In this document: positions 51,002 through 60,022 of the stretch, piece by piece
How positions within the stretch are numbered: the stretch's first letter is position 1
Layout: each line of letters starts with the position of its first letter
Assembly: GCF_002161235.1 (NCBI RefSeq)
Contig: NZ_NFHE01000004.1
Coordinates: 62,001-126,000, forward strand
DNA from: Pseudoflavonifractor sp. An85
GTDB taxonomy: Bacteria; Bacillota; Clostridia; Oscillospirales; Oscillospiraceae
Direction: 5' to 3'
DNA length: 64,000 nt
Position numbers and translations under genes: made by a program
The notes under the pieces: model-generated
Seen by the model: the letters and a program-made list of their open reading frames with translations, nothing else
The model's database searches: none
Told to the model about the DNA's origin: nothing

Positions 51002-51715
51002 GTGGAAGAGATCAAACAGCGTATGACCAGCTACTGGACCCAGCGGGTGGAGCAATTTTCCGCCCTGCGGTACAAAGAGTTGCAGGGGGAGAAGCATAGG
51101 CAGTGGCTGGAGGAACTTCAAACTCGGCTACCGGCATCCACGGGGCTGGAGATTTTGGACATTGGCACGGGCACCGGCTTTTTTGCCCTGCTGCTGGGGG
51201 GACAAGGACACCGGGTCACCGGCATTGACCTGACCCCGAATATGGTCTCGGAGGCCCGACGGGTGGCGGAACAGCTGGGGGTGGAGGCGGAGTTTTTGGT
51301 CATGGACGCAGAGCAGCCCAACTTCCCGCCCCACCGCTTTGACGCCATCGTTACCCGCAACCTGACTTGGACCTTGCCCCATTTGCCCCGCGCCTATGAG
51401 GCGTGGCACACCTTACTCAAGCCTGGTGGGGTGTTGGTAAACTTCGATGGGGACTACTGCCGGGAGGCTCCCTACGATGCGCCCGCCCACCACGCCCACC
51501 AGGGAATGGGGGAGGGGATTCTGGCGGAATACCAGCAGATGAAGCAGGCGCTGCGTCCCACCCAGCAGGCCCGGCCCCAATGGGATGTGGAGCTGCTGCG
51601 TCAGGCGGGCTTTCAAGAGGTGCAGGTGGACACCGGGGTGTGGAAGCGCATCTACGACAAGGTGGACGAGTTTTATAACCCCACCCCCATCTTTGCCATC
51701 ACCGCCAGAGAATAA
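51002..51715 (+). CDS. Class I SAM-dependent methyltransferase 1
   Basis: The 237-residue protein has the Rossmann motif I LDIGTGTGFFALLL near residue 48-61, a VTGIDLTPNMV motif and VTRNLTWTLPHLP as motif IV. GTG at 51002 is the start after GGAAGGGG. It is paralogous to the next gene product. The substrate is unknown; the adjoining nickel/peptide-type transporter suggests a metal- or chelator-related role, inferred only. Confidence 0.85.
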   Translation: MEEIKQRMTSYWTQRVEQFSALRYKELQGEKHRQWLEELQTRLPASTGLEILDIGTGTGFFALLLGGQGHRVTGIDLTPNMVSEARRVAEQLGVEAEFLVMDAEQPNFPPHRFDAIVTRNLTWTLPHLPRAYEAWHTLLKPGGVLVNFDGDYCREAPYDAPAHHAHQGMGEGILAEYQQMKQALRPTQQARPQWDVELLRQAGFQEVQVDTGVWKRIYDKVDEFYNPTPIFAITARE

Positions 51716-51733
51716 CCGGGGAGGAGAAGGAGT

Positions 51734-52525
51734 ATGGAGAACTACGCCAAGGAAAATCAGCGGTACTGGACCCAGCGGGCCCCCAGCTACTCCCAGGTCA
51801 ACCGGGAGGAACTGGCTACAGCCCAGCGCCAGGTGTGGAGCCAGACCCTGGATGAGCGGATTCGGGGGCGCTTTCCCCACCGCAGCCGGGAGGGAATTCG
51901 GGTGCTGGACGTGGGGACAGGGCCGGGCTTTTTTGCCATCCTTTTGACGGAATTGGGGTATGATGTGACGGCGGTGGACTACACCCCTGCCATGCTGGCT
52001 CAGGCCCGGGGAAATGCCGGTGACCTGGGGGAACGTATGAAATTTTACACCATGGACGCCCAGGACCTCACCTTTCCAGACCACAGCTTTGATGTGGTGG
52101 TCTCTCGCAACCTCACTTGGAACCTGCCCCAGCCCCAGCGGGCCTATGCCCAATGGGCCCGGGTGCTGCGCCCCGGGGGACTGCTGCTGAACTTTGACGC
52201 CAACTGGTATCGCTACCTCTTTGACCCCCAGGCCCAGCAGGGACACCTGCAAGACCGGGCCAACGTGCAGCGGCTCCACGCCGCCGACGACACGGTGGGC
52301 ACCGATGTGGCGGCCATGGAGGCCATTGCCCGTCAGGCGCCATTGTCCGCCCAGCGCCGCCCCGCCTGGGATCTGGAGACCTTGACAGCTCTGGGATTGG
52401 AGGCGGAGGCTGACCCACAGGTGTGGCGGCAGGTGTGGACCCGGGATGAGTGGCTGAACAACGCCTCCACCCCCATGTTTTTGGTGTGTGCCGCCAAGTC
52501 TACCCAGGGAGAGGTGGGGGCATGA
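51734..52525 (+). CDS. Class I SAM-dependent methyltransferase 2
   Basis: The 263-residue protein has LDVGTGPGFFAILL (motif I), VTAVDYTPAML and VVSRNLTWNLPQPQRAYAQW. The shared YWTQR start and NLTWxLP motif show that it is a paralog of methyltransferase 1. The stop overlaps the permease start (ATGA). Confidence 0.85.
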   Translation: MENYAKENQRYWTQRAPSYSQVNREELATAQRQVWSQTLDERIRGRFPHRSREGIRVLDVGTGPGFFAILLTELGYDVTAVDYTPAMLAQARGNAGDLGERMKFYTMDAQDLTFPDHSFDVVVSRNLTWNLPQPQRAYAQWARVLRPGGLLLNFDANWYRYLFDPQAQQGHLQDRANVQRLHAADDTVGTDVAAMEAIARQAPLSAQRRPAWDLETLTALGLEAEADPQVWRQVWTRDEWLNNASTPMFLVCAAKSTQGEVGA

Positions 52526-53466
52526 GGGGATATGTGTGTGGGCGTTTGGCTCGGCTCATCCCCATACTGTTGGTGATCACCTTTGTCTGCTTTGGCTTGA
52601 TGCGCCTGGCGGGCAGCGATGCGGTGGAACAGAGAATGGAGAACACCGGCACGGTGCTCGCGCCCGAGGTGGTGGAACGGGCCAAGGAGGAGCTGGGGCT
52701 GGACAAGCCCTTTTTGACCCAGTACGGGGTGTGGCTGTGGGGGCTGCTCCACGGGGACATGGGCACCAGCTACGTCTCCGGGCGGGAGGTACTGCCCACC
52801 TTTTTGGAAAAACTCCCGGCCACATTGGGGCTCACGGCGGTGTCCTTGTTTTTAACGGTGCTCATCTCCATCCCCTTGGGAGTGGTGGCAGCGGTGCGGC
52901 AAAACCGGTGGACGGACTACCTGTTGCGGGGGATGAGTTTTGTGGGAAACAGCTTGCCCAACTTTCTGGTAGCGCTGCTACTGCTCTACTTCTTCGCCGT
53001 GCGCTGGAAGGTGTTTCCCGTCATGAGCCGAGATGCGGGGTTGGGCGGCGTGGTGCTGCCCAGCCTGACCCTGGCCATTGCCATGTCCGCCAAGTACCTG
53101 CGCCAGGTACGGGCGGCGGTGCTGGAGGAGCTGAGCCAGGACTACGTGGTGGGTGCGGCGGCCCGAGGGGTACCCTTTGGGGTGACCTTGGTGCGCAGTG
53201 TGCTGCGGGGTGCCCTGGTCCCGCTGGTGACCCTGCTGGCCCTGTCCGTGGGCAGCTTGTTGGGGGGGACCGCCATTGTGGAGTCCATTTTTTTGTGGGA
53301 TGGCGTGGGCAAACTGGCGGTGGACGCCATCCAGATGCGGGACTACCCCGTGATTCTGGCCTATGTGATGTGGATGTCCATCCTCTATGTGGTGGTAAAT
53401 CTGGTTGCAGATCTGTGCTGTCGGGCGTTCAATCCCCGGATTCGGCTGGGAGGTGAGCGCCCATGA
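52522..53466 (+). CDS. Nickel/peptide-type ABC transporter permease (NikB/DppB family)
   Basis: The 314-residue inner-membrane permease has the typical VCGRLARLIPILLVITFVCF first helix, followed by about five further helices. The conserved EAA loop is about residue 205-225 (EELSQDYVVGAAARGVP), contacting the ATPases. ATG at 52522 overlaps the methyltransferase stop. Substrate of the transporter (nickel, oligopeptide or metal-chelate) is not determined by sequence. Confidence 0.88.
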   Translation: MRGYVCGRLARLIPILLVITFVCFGLMRLAGSDAVEQRMENTGTVLAPEVVERAKEELGLDKPFLTQYGVWLWGLLHGDMGTSYVSGREVLPTFLEKLPATLGLTAVSLFLTVLISIPLGVVAAVRQNRWTDYLLRGMSFVGNSLPNFLVALLLLYFFAVRWKVFPVMSRDAGLGGVVLPSLTLAIAMSAKYLRQVRAAVLEELSQDYVVGAAARGVPFGVTLVRSVLRGALVPLVTLLALSVGSLLGGTAIVESIFLWDGVGKLAVDAIQMRDYPVILAYVMWMSILYVVVNLVADLCCRAFNPRIRLGGERP

Positions 53467-54290
53467 GAGGGACGAAGCGCATAGACCTTCGGTTTGCCCT
53501 GCTGCTGGGATTGGCAGCTATGTTGCTGGCTGTGGTGGCTCTGGCCCCCCAGCTGTGTCCCCACGATCCCAACGCCCAGGTGTTTGAGGTGTTGCAGCCC
53601 CCCTCCTGGGCCCACTGGTGCGGCACCGACCGCTATGGCCGAGATCTGTTCTCCCGAGTGCTGGTGGGGATGCAGACCAGCGTGTGCTCCACCTTGGCTC
53701 TGGTGGTCCTCATCACCATCTTTGGTACCGCGGTGGGGGTGGCCTGCGGCTACTGGGGCGGCGTGGTGGACGGGGTGTGCATGGCAATTTGCGATGTGTG
53801 TCTGGCCTTTCCACCCCTGGTGCTGGCCTTGGCTCTGGCCGCCCTGTTTCAAGGGGGCTTGGCCCAGGCGGTGGCGGCTCTGGCTGTGGTCAGCTGGCCC
53901 AAGTACGCCCGCCTGACCCGCAGCCAGACCCTGGCGGTGAAAGAGGCGGACTTCATCCAGGCCGCCAAACTGGCAGGGAACACGGGGCCTCAGCTGTTGG
54001 TGCGCCACATCCTGCCCCACGTACTGGGCCCCATTGTGGTCACTGCCACCTTGGACGTGGGCACCATGATGATGGAGTTGGCGGGGCTGTCCTTTCTGGG
54101 GCTGGGAGCCCAGCCCCCCACGGCGGAGTTGGGCAGCATGATGAGTGCAGGGCGCAGCATGCTGCAAACCCACCCTTGGGTGATTTTCGCCCCCGGCGGG
54201 GCCATGTTTGTGGCGGTGTCCATCTTTCATCTGTTGGGAGATGGGGTGCGGGATCATCTGGACCCTCGCAGGAACATTTATAAGAGATAG
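53463..54290 (+). CDS. Nickel/peptide-type ABC transporter permease (NikC/DppC family)
   Basis: The 275-residue second permease has WCGTDRYGRDLFSRVLVG, diagnostic of the DppC/NikC group, and an EAA loop with VKEADFIQAAKLAG near residue 157-170. Five to six hydrophobic helices. It overlaps the first permease by four bases. Confidence 0.9.
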   Translation: MRGTKRIDLRFALLLGLAAMLLAVVALAPQLCPHDPNAQVFEVLQPPSWAHWCGTDRYGRDLFSRVLVGMQTSVCSTLALVVLITIFGTAVGVACGYWGGVVDGVCMAICDVCLAFPPLVLALALAALFQGGLAQAVAALAVVSWPKYARLTRSQTLAVKEADFIQAAKLAGNTGPQLLVRHILPHVLGPIVVTATLDVGTMMMELAGLSFLGLGAQPPTAELGSMMSAGRSMLQTHPWVIFAPGGAMFVAVSIFHLLGDGVRDHLDPRRNIYKR

Positions 54291-54302
54291 GAGGAACCAC
54301 TG

Positions 54303-55865
54303 GTGAAACAGAAACGATATTCCTGGCTGGCCGGGGTGGTGCTGAGCCTGTGCCTGCTGGCCGGGTGTGGCTCCAGCCCTCAGGCCACCCAGACTGCCAC
54401 CACCTTTGTGCTGGGGGACACCACGTTCAATGCGGAAAATGAGGAGCCGGACGTGAACCCCCACAACGCCTACTCCGGCTGGGCCTGCATCCGCTATGGC
54501 ATCGGTGAGACCCTGTTTCGCTACACCGACCAGATGGAGCTGGAGCCCTGGCTGGCCTCCGACTATGAGCAGGTGGACGAAAACACCTGGGTCATCACCC
54601 TGCGGGACGGGGTGCGGTTCAGCAGCGGGCGGGCCGTAGACGGCCAGGCGGTGAAGAAGTGCCTGGAGCATCTGGTGCAGGTCCACGACCGAGCCCGGGC
54701 CGACCTGATGGTCCGGTCCATCACCGCCCAGGAGCAGACGGTGACGGTGGTTACCCAAGCGCCCAACCCTACCTTCCTCCAGCGCCTGTGCGACCCCTAC
54801 GCCTGCATCATCGACTTGGAGGCAGGGATCACGGAGGAGGGCATGGTGGTGGGCACCGGCCCCTATGTGGCCACGTCCCTGGTCTCCGGGGAGGAGCTGC
54901 AACTGGTGCGCAATGAATCCTACTGGGACGGAGAGCCCGGGTATGAGGCGGTGAAGGTGGTGACCATCTCAGACGGTGACACCCTGACTATGGCCTTGCA
55001 GGCGGGGGACATTGACGGGGCCTATGGCCTGCCCTACGCCAGTTACCCCCTGTTTGACAACCCGGACTACACCCGGTCCAGCTGCGCCACCAGTCGGGTG
55101 TTCTTTGTGACCATGAATTTTGAAAGCCCTGTGGTGCAGGACCCGGCGGTGCGCAAGGCTATGGCCATGGGCATTGACAAGCAACGATTTGTGGACACCC
55201 TGCTGGACGGCAACGGATATCCGGCATCGGGGCCGTTTCCCCAGTCTCTGTCCTTTGGGGGCGACGCGGTGAAGGCCAAGGCATATGACCCCCAGGCCGC
55301 CCGTGACCTTCTGGAACAGGCAGGATGGGTGGATACCGATGGGGACGGCATCCGGGAGAAGGATGGGGAGAGGCTCACCATTCGTTGGCTGACCTACCCC
55401 AGCCGCCAAGAGCTGCCCCTGTTGGCTGAGGCGGCCCAGGCCACCTTAAAGGAGATCGGCATGGAGGTGGTCATTCAGAGTACCGCCGACCACAACCGCA
55501 TCCGCAAAGATACCACCGCCTGGGATGTGTATGCCAGCGCCATGGTCACCGCCCCCACGGGAGACGGGGAATACTTCTTCTCCACCCACTGCCTGTCCAC
55601 TTCCGTGGCCAACAACGGGGAATATTACAATGAGACGTTGGAGCAGCTGGCCGCCCAGATGGCCCAGACCTTTGACCCGGAAGTACGGGGCCAACTGGCG
55701 GTGGAAATGAGCCAGCTGTTGCTGGACGACGACGCCTTTATCTTCTGTTCCCATCTGCAAATGAGTATGGTGACCCGGTCCGATGTCACGGGGCTGGTGG
55801 CCCATCCCTGTGACTTCTATGAGATCACCGTGGATTTGGCCCCGGCCCAGGGGGATGGGGTATGA
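54303..55865 (+). CDS. Nickel/peptide-type substrate-binding lipoprotein
   Basis: The 520-residue solute-binding protein of the SBP_bac_5 family has a signal peptide and lipobox (LLAGCGSS, Cys23). GTG start at 54303. The characteristic motif FNAENEEPDVNPHNAY and the binding-domain segments (GIGETLFRY, DAVKAKAYDPQAARDLLEQAG) are seen. It captures the ligand outside the membrane for the two permeases. Its ligand cannot be named from the sequence. Confidence 0.88.
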   Translation: MKQKRYSWLAGVVLSLCLLAGCGSSPQATQTATTFVLGDTTFNAENEEPDVNPHNAYSGWACIRYGIGETLFRYTDQMELEPWLASDYEQVDENTWVITLRDGVRFSSGRAVDGQAVKKCLEHLVQVHDRARADLMVRSITAQEQTVTVVTQAPNPTFLQRLCDPYACIIDLEAGITEEGMVVGTGPYVATSLVSGEELQLVRNESYWDGEPGYEAVKVVTISDGDTLTMALQAGDIDGAYGLPYASYPLFDNPDYTRSSCATSRVFFVTMNFESPVVQDPAVRKAMAMGIDKQRFVDTLLDGNGYPASGPFPQSLSFGGDAVKAKAYDPQAARDLLEQAGWVDTDGDGIREKDGERLTIRWLTYPSRQELPLLAEAAQATLKEIGMEVVIQSTADHNRIRKDTTAWDVYASAMVTAPTGDGEYFFSTHCLSTSVANNGEYYNETLEQLAAQMAQTFDPEVRGQLAVEMSQLLLDDDAFIFCSHLQMSMVTRSDVTGLVAHPCDFYEITVDLAPAQGDGV

Positions 55866-56644
55866 GAGAGGTGCTGGAATACCACCAGGTGGAGGTCGCC
55901 TACCAGGGCAGAGCCGTGGTGCATAACGTGAGCTTCACCCTCCACGCCGGGGAGATCTTGGGGGTGGTGGGCCAGTCCGGGTGCGGCAAGAGCACTTTGC
56001 TTCGGGCGGCCATGGGACTGCTGGGCCCAGGGGGCCGGGTGAGCCAGGGAGAAATTCGGCTGGAAGGAGAGAAGCTGCTGGAACGTACGCCCCGGGAGAT
56101 GGAACAACTGCGGGGGGCAAAGTTGGGCCTGCTGATGCAGAACCCCCAGGGGGTCTTCTGCCCCGTGCGCACCCTGGGCAGTCAGATGGTGGAGACGTTG
56201 CGGGCCCACCAGGCTGTGTCCAAAGCCCAGGCCCGAGAGAAAGCTCTGGAGCTGATGGCCACGTTGGGATTGCCGGATGGGGCGCGGATTTGGAACAGCT
56301 ACCCCTTTCAGCTCTCCGGTGGTATGCTCCAGCGGGTGGCCATGGCCCTTGCCATGCTGCTGGAGCCGACGGTTCTGCTGGCCGACGAGCCCACCAGCGC
56401 CTTGGACTGCGTGGTCCAAAAACAGGTTTTGATGCAGCTGGGGAAGCTGCGGGAGATGTACCACACCGCCATGGTGGTGGTCTCCCACGACATGGGGGTG
56501 GTGTCCACCCTGGCGGATTCGGTGCTGGTGCTGCATCAGGGCATCCCGGTGGAGTACGGCCCCGCCCAAGAGGTGCTGCGCCACCCCCAGCACCCCTACA
56601 CCCAACAGCTGTTGGCGGCATCTATAGGGGAGGTGGGAGTATGA
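55862..56644 (+). CDS. Nickel/peptide-type ABC transporter ATPase (NikD/DppD family)
   Basis: The 260-residue ATPase has Walker A GQSGCGKSTLLR near residue 38-49, the signature LSGGMLQR near 150-157 and Walker B VLLADEPTSALD near 170-181. The four-base overlaps on both ends show coupling. Confidence 0.92.
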   Translation: MREVLEYHQVEVAYQGRAVVHNVSFTLHAGEILGVVGQSGCGKSTLLRAAMGLLGPGGRVSQGEIRLEGEKLLERTPREMEQLRGAKLGLLMQNPQGVFCPVRTLGSQMVETLRAHQAVSKAQAREKALELMATLGLPDGARIWNSYPFQLSGGMLQRVAMALAMLLEPTVLLADEPTSALDCVVQKQVLMQLGKLREMYHTAMVVVSHDMGVVSTLADSVLVLHQGIPVEYGPAQEVLRHPQHPYTQQLLAASIGEVGV

Positions 56645-57438
56645 ATCCCGTATTGGAACTCCAACGTGTGAGCAAATGCTTCTCCCACCGGGGGAAACCT
56701 CCGGTGAAAGCGGTACAAGAGGTGAGTGCATGCATTTACCCTGGGGAAATTCTGGGGCTGGTGGGTCAGTCCGGGTGCGGCAAGAGCACCTTGGCCCGGC
56801 TGGCGGCCTGTCTGCTCACTCCCACCTCTGGCTCCATTCTTCTGAATGGGCGAGAGGTCACCGGGGCCAAGGGAAAGGCGCTGCGTGAGGTGCACCGGCA
56901 GGTGCAGATGGTGTTTCAGCACCCAACGGCCTCCTTTGACCCTCGCCGGACCCTGGGGGACGGCATTGGGGAGAGTTTGCGCAATTTGGGATATACCAAA
57001 CGGGAGCGGGAGCGTCGGGTGGAAGAGCTGCTGGAGCGGTGTGGCCTTGGGGCGGAATACGCCCGCCGCTACCCCCATCAGGTCAGCGGGGGAGAGTGCC
57101 AGCGGGCGGCTCTGGCCCGGGCCTTGGCCTCCAAACCCCGGCTCATCCTTTTGGACGAGCCCACCAGCGCCCTGGATGTGTGGACCCAGAAGCAAATTTT
57201 GGAGCTTTTGGCCCAGTTGCAGGGGCAGGAAGGGCTATCGTATCTGCTCATCAGCCACAATTTGGCTCTGATGGAGCGGGTGTGCCACCGGGTGTTGGTG
57301 ATGGACCAGAGCCAGGTGGTGGAGGAGGGGAGCCCAGCGCAGGTGCTGGGAAAACCCGCATCTCCTGCGGCCCAGCGGCTGGCCGACGCGGCAATCCCGT
57401 GGGATTTGTCTGACCCCGTTCCACCCTGCCTGCCGTGA
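56641..57438 (+). CDS. Nickel/peptide-type ABC transporter ATPase (NikE/DppF family)
   Basis: The 265-residue second ATPase has Walker A GQSGCGKSTLAR, signature VSGGECQR and Walker B LILLDEPTSALD. ATG at 56641 is chosen although the frame is open long upstream, because it gives the family start MNPVLELQRVSKCF. The final codons overlap the left arm of the terminator. Confidence 0.92.
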   Translation: MNPVLELQRVSKCFSHRGKPPVKAVQEVSACIYPGEILGLVGQSGCGKSTLARLAACLLTPTSGSILLNGREVTGAKGKALREVHRQVQMVFQHPTASFDPRRTLGDGIGESLRNLGYTKRERERRVEELLERCGLGAEYARRYPHQVSGGECQRAALARALASKPRLILLDEPTSALDVWTQKQILELLAQLQGQEGLSYLLISHNLALMERVCHRVLVMDQSQVVEEGSPAQVLGKPASPAAQRLADAAIPWDLSDPVPPCLP

Positions 57439-57463
57439 ATGCAGAAAGGTGGGACGGGGCTTT
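57414..57463 (+). terminator. Terminator of the methyltransferase/ABC operon
   Basis: Arms CCCCGTTCCACC (57414-57425) and GGTGGGACGGGG (57448-57459), with one G-T pair, are followed by CTTTCCTTTT. The left arm lies inside the end of the last ATPase gene. Confidence 0.8.
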
Positions 57464-57484
57464 CCTTTTGTGCGGGAATGTTTC

Positions 57485-57513
57485 TTGAAAAATGACAGAG
57501 ACAGTGGTACAAT
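57485..57513 (+). promoter_or_regulatory. Promoter of the galR-type regulator
   Basis: TTGAAA (57485-57490), 17-base spacer, TACAAT (57508-57513), upstream of a GGGGGCGA site and the ATG at 57546. Confidence 0.7.
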
Positions 57514-57545
57514 AATTTTTACGAAATAGAAAGGGGGCGAAGCCC

Positions 57546-58604
57546 ATGGCAACGCTGAAAGAAATCGCCCAGCGTACCGGATACTCGCCCGCCACCATTT
57601 CCCGGATTTTGTCCGGTGACCCCCAACTTTCCGTGACCCCTGAGGCCAGAAGGAAGGTATTGGAGGAGGCGGGACGGCTCAATTATTCCCAGACGAAAAG
57701 CAGACGAGGCCGCACCCCCAAGGGCGTGCTTCGGGTGGGCATTGCGGAAATGCTCTCTCCGGCACAGCAGTTGGAGGACCCCTATTATTTATATTTAAGT
57801 GGCTTTGTCCGTCAGCGGTGCCTGGACAAGCGTTACACCGCCGTACCTCTGGAGAACCGGGGCAGCGAGTTTGTGGTGCCCACGGGCGGTGAGCGGCTGG
57901 ACGGCATTGTGGCCATTGGCCTGTTTGAGCCCGAGCAGATCCGCTCGTTGGCTTGCCTGGCTCCCAACCTGGTGTTTGTGGACTCCTCTCCTCAGGAGAG
58001 CGAGCACGACTCCGTGGTGCTCAACCACTCCTTGGGTATCTCCCTGGCTTTGGAGCATTTGCACAAGCTGGGACACCAGAAGATCGGCTTTATCGGGCCG
58101 GAATGGAAATTTGACGACCGGCGGCAGCGGGCGCTGGAGGCCCGACGCAAGTGGTTTGTGGAGCAGATGAAAGATGCCGGAAAACTCCGGGAGGAGTGGC
58201 TGCTGGAATGCCCCATGCAGACCGATGAGGCCGCCCAGGCTGTAGAGGCATTTTTGAGCCGGGGCGGTGAGCGGCCCACGGCGTTCATCGCAGCCAACGA
58301 GGAAGTGGCCATTGGTGCCGTGCGGGCCATGCACAAGCTGGGAATCTCGGTGCCGGAGGAGATTTCTGTGGTCTCCTTCAATAACACCCCCCGTTCTGCC
58401 CTGGTGGACCCGCCCTTGACCTCCATTTCCGCTCACGTGGAGCAGATGGCGGCCACCGCCCTGGATCTGCTCCGTTCCCGGGTGCCCTTGCCTGGACGGG
58501 AGGCCGAGCGAACCATCCCCTTGAAAGTAGTGGTTCCCCCCACGATGATTGAGCGAAAGAGCACAACTTTCGCTCCGCAATTTGTGCAAGACAACGAAGT
58601 GTAA
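57546..58604 (+). CDS. LacI/GalR-family transcriptional regulator
   Basis: The 352-residue regulator has an N-terminal helix-turn-helix (TLKEIAQRTGYSPATISRIL) and a periplasmic-binding-like effector domain (DGIVAIGLFEP, VVLNHSLG, GHQKIGFIGPE, SVVSFNNTPRS). Location before galK-galE-galT makes galactose or a derivative the likely effector. A palindrome in the downstream promoter is a probable target. Confidence 0.88.
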   Translation: MATLKEIAQRTGYSPATISRILSGDPQLSVTPEARRKVLEEAGRLNYSQTKSRRGRTPKGVLRVGIAEMLSPAQQLEDPYYLYLSGFVRQRCLDKRYTAVPLENRGSEFVVPTGGERLDGIVAIGLFEPEQIRSLACLAPNLVFVDSSPQESEHDSVVLNHSLGISLALEHLHKLGHQKIGFIGPEWKFDDRRQRALEARRKWFVEQMKDAGKLREEWLLECPMQTDEAAQAVEAFLSRGGERPTAFIAANEEVAIGAVRAMHKLGISVPEEISVVSFNNTPRSALVDPPLTSISAHVEQMAATALDLLRSRVPLPGREAERTIPLKVVVPPTMIERKSTTFAPQFVQDNEV

Positions 58605-58622
58605 TGGGATGAGAAATTGTGG

Positions 58623-58662
58623 TTGTATTTTTAGTAAAATAAATATATAATGGTGTTACCAT
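58623..58662 (+). promoter_or_regulatory. galK promoter with palindromic operator
   Basis: TTGTAT (58623-58628), 17 bases, TATAAT (58646-58651). The palindrome ATGGT-GTT-ACCAT (58650-58662) covers the transcription start area and is a candidate operator for the adjacent regulator. Confidence 0.7.
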
Positions 58663-58695
58663 AAAATCCACATATTTCATACGAGGTGAGAGGAC

Positions 58696-59991
58696 ATGCA
58701 AGATTGCAACAATCTGCTCCAGCAGCTCAAGGCAGGGAACATGGATGAGGCGCTGTCCCGGGTGTACGACGTACACGACGGAGGAAAGTCTGTGGAGCAA
58801 GGACGCAGCCGCAGCATTCATGTCACAGAAGAATTCATCAAGCTCTTTGGCAACCGGGAAGGGGCCGGACTGTACACCGGTCCTGGTCGCACCGAGATTT
58901 GCGGCAACCACACCGATCACCAGCGGGGCCGAGTGCTGGCCGCGGCGGTGAACCTGGACTTCCTGGTGTGCGCCGCTCCCAACGGCACCAACACCATCCG
59001 CTTCATGTCCGAGGGTTGGCACATGGTGGAGGTGAATCTGGACAACCTGGAGCCGGTGGAAGAGGAGAAGGAAGGCACTGCCGCTCTGGTGCGCGGCGTG
59101 GCCGCCGGCATTGCCCAGCGGGGCTACAAGCCTGTGGGCTTTGACGCCTACGCCACCAGCATGGTGCTGCCCGGTTCCGGTCTGTCCTCCTCCGCTGCCT
59201 GTGAGGTAACCATTGGGGTTATCCTCAACCACCTGGTGTGCGGGGACGAGCTGGACGCTGTGACCATCGCTCAGATTGGCCAGTACGCCGAGAACGTGTT
59301 CTTCGGCAAGCCCTGCGGCCTGATGGATCAGACCGCCTCCTCCGTGGGCGGGGCTGTGGCCATTGACTTTGCCGACACCGCCAACCCCGTGGTGCACCCC
59401 ATTGAAGTGGATCTGGCTGGGTATGGCTATGCCCTCTGCATCATTGACTCCGGCGCCGACCACGCCGACCTTACCGCCGAGTACGCCGCCATCCCCCAGG
59501 AGATGAAAGCGGTGGCCGCTCACTTCGGCTGCGAGGTGCTGCGAGAGGTGGATCCCAGCCGCATCTGGACGGATATGCCCGCCCTGCGGGAGAAGGTGGG
59601 AGACCGGGCTGTGCTGCGGGCTCTGCACTTCTTCGCCGACGATGCCCGGGTGGCCCAGGAGGCAGACGCCCTGGAGCGGGGCGACTTCGACACCTTCCTG
59701 AAGCTGGTGCAACAGTCCGGGGAGTCTTCCTGGATGTACTTACAAAACATTGCCCCTGTGGGTGCGGTTCGTGAGCAGGCCATGGCTGTGGCTCTGGCCA
59801 CCGCCGCCCACGCCCTCCAGGGCCGTGGTGCCTACCGGGTCCACGGCGGCGGCTTTGCCGGCACCATCCAGGCCTTTGTGCCTCTGGATATGCTGGAGCA
59901 GTTCAAGGCCCAGGTGGAAGAAGTTCTGGGTCAGGGCAGTTGCCACGTGCTGGCCGTCCGCGGGGTAGGCGGCGCCGTGGTGTGCGAATAA
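58696..59991 (+). CDS. galK: Galactokinase
   Basis: The 431-residue GHMP-family kinase phosphorylates galactose to galactose-1-phosphate. It shows the galactokinase signature GRTEICGNHTDHQRG near residue 63-77, the nucleotide-binding LPGSGLSSSAACEV near 157-170, and the GGGFAGT motif near 380. Length is slightly more than usual because of an N-terminal extension of about 45 residues. It starts the gal operon. Confidence 0.95.
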   Translation: MQDCNNLLQQLKAGNMDEALSRVYDVHDGGKSVEQGRSRSIHVTEEFIKLFGNREGAGLYTGPGRTEICGNHTDHQRGRVLAAAVNLDFLVCAAPNGTNTIRFMSEGWHMVEVNLDNLEPVEEEKEGTAALVRGVAAGIAQRGYKPVGFDAYATSMVLPGSGLSSSAACEVTIGVILNHLVCGDELDAVTIAQIGQYAENVFFGKPCGLMDQTASSVGGAVAIDFADTANPVVHPIEVDLAGYGYALCIIDSGADHADLTAEYAAIPQEMKAVAAHFGCEVLREVDPSRIWTDMPALREKVGDRAVLRALHFFADDARVAQEADALERGDFDTFLKLVQQSGESSWMYLQNIAPVGAVREQAMAVALATAAHALQGRGAYRVHGGGFAGTIQAFVPLDMLEQFKAQVEEVLGQGSCHVLAVRGVGGAVVCE

Positions 59992-60022
59992 ACGGCTGAA
60001 ATAAGGAAAGGAGCGAATTGAT

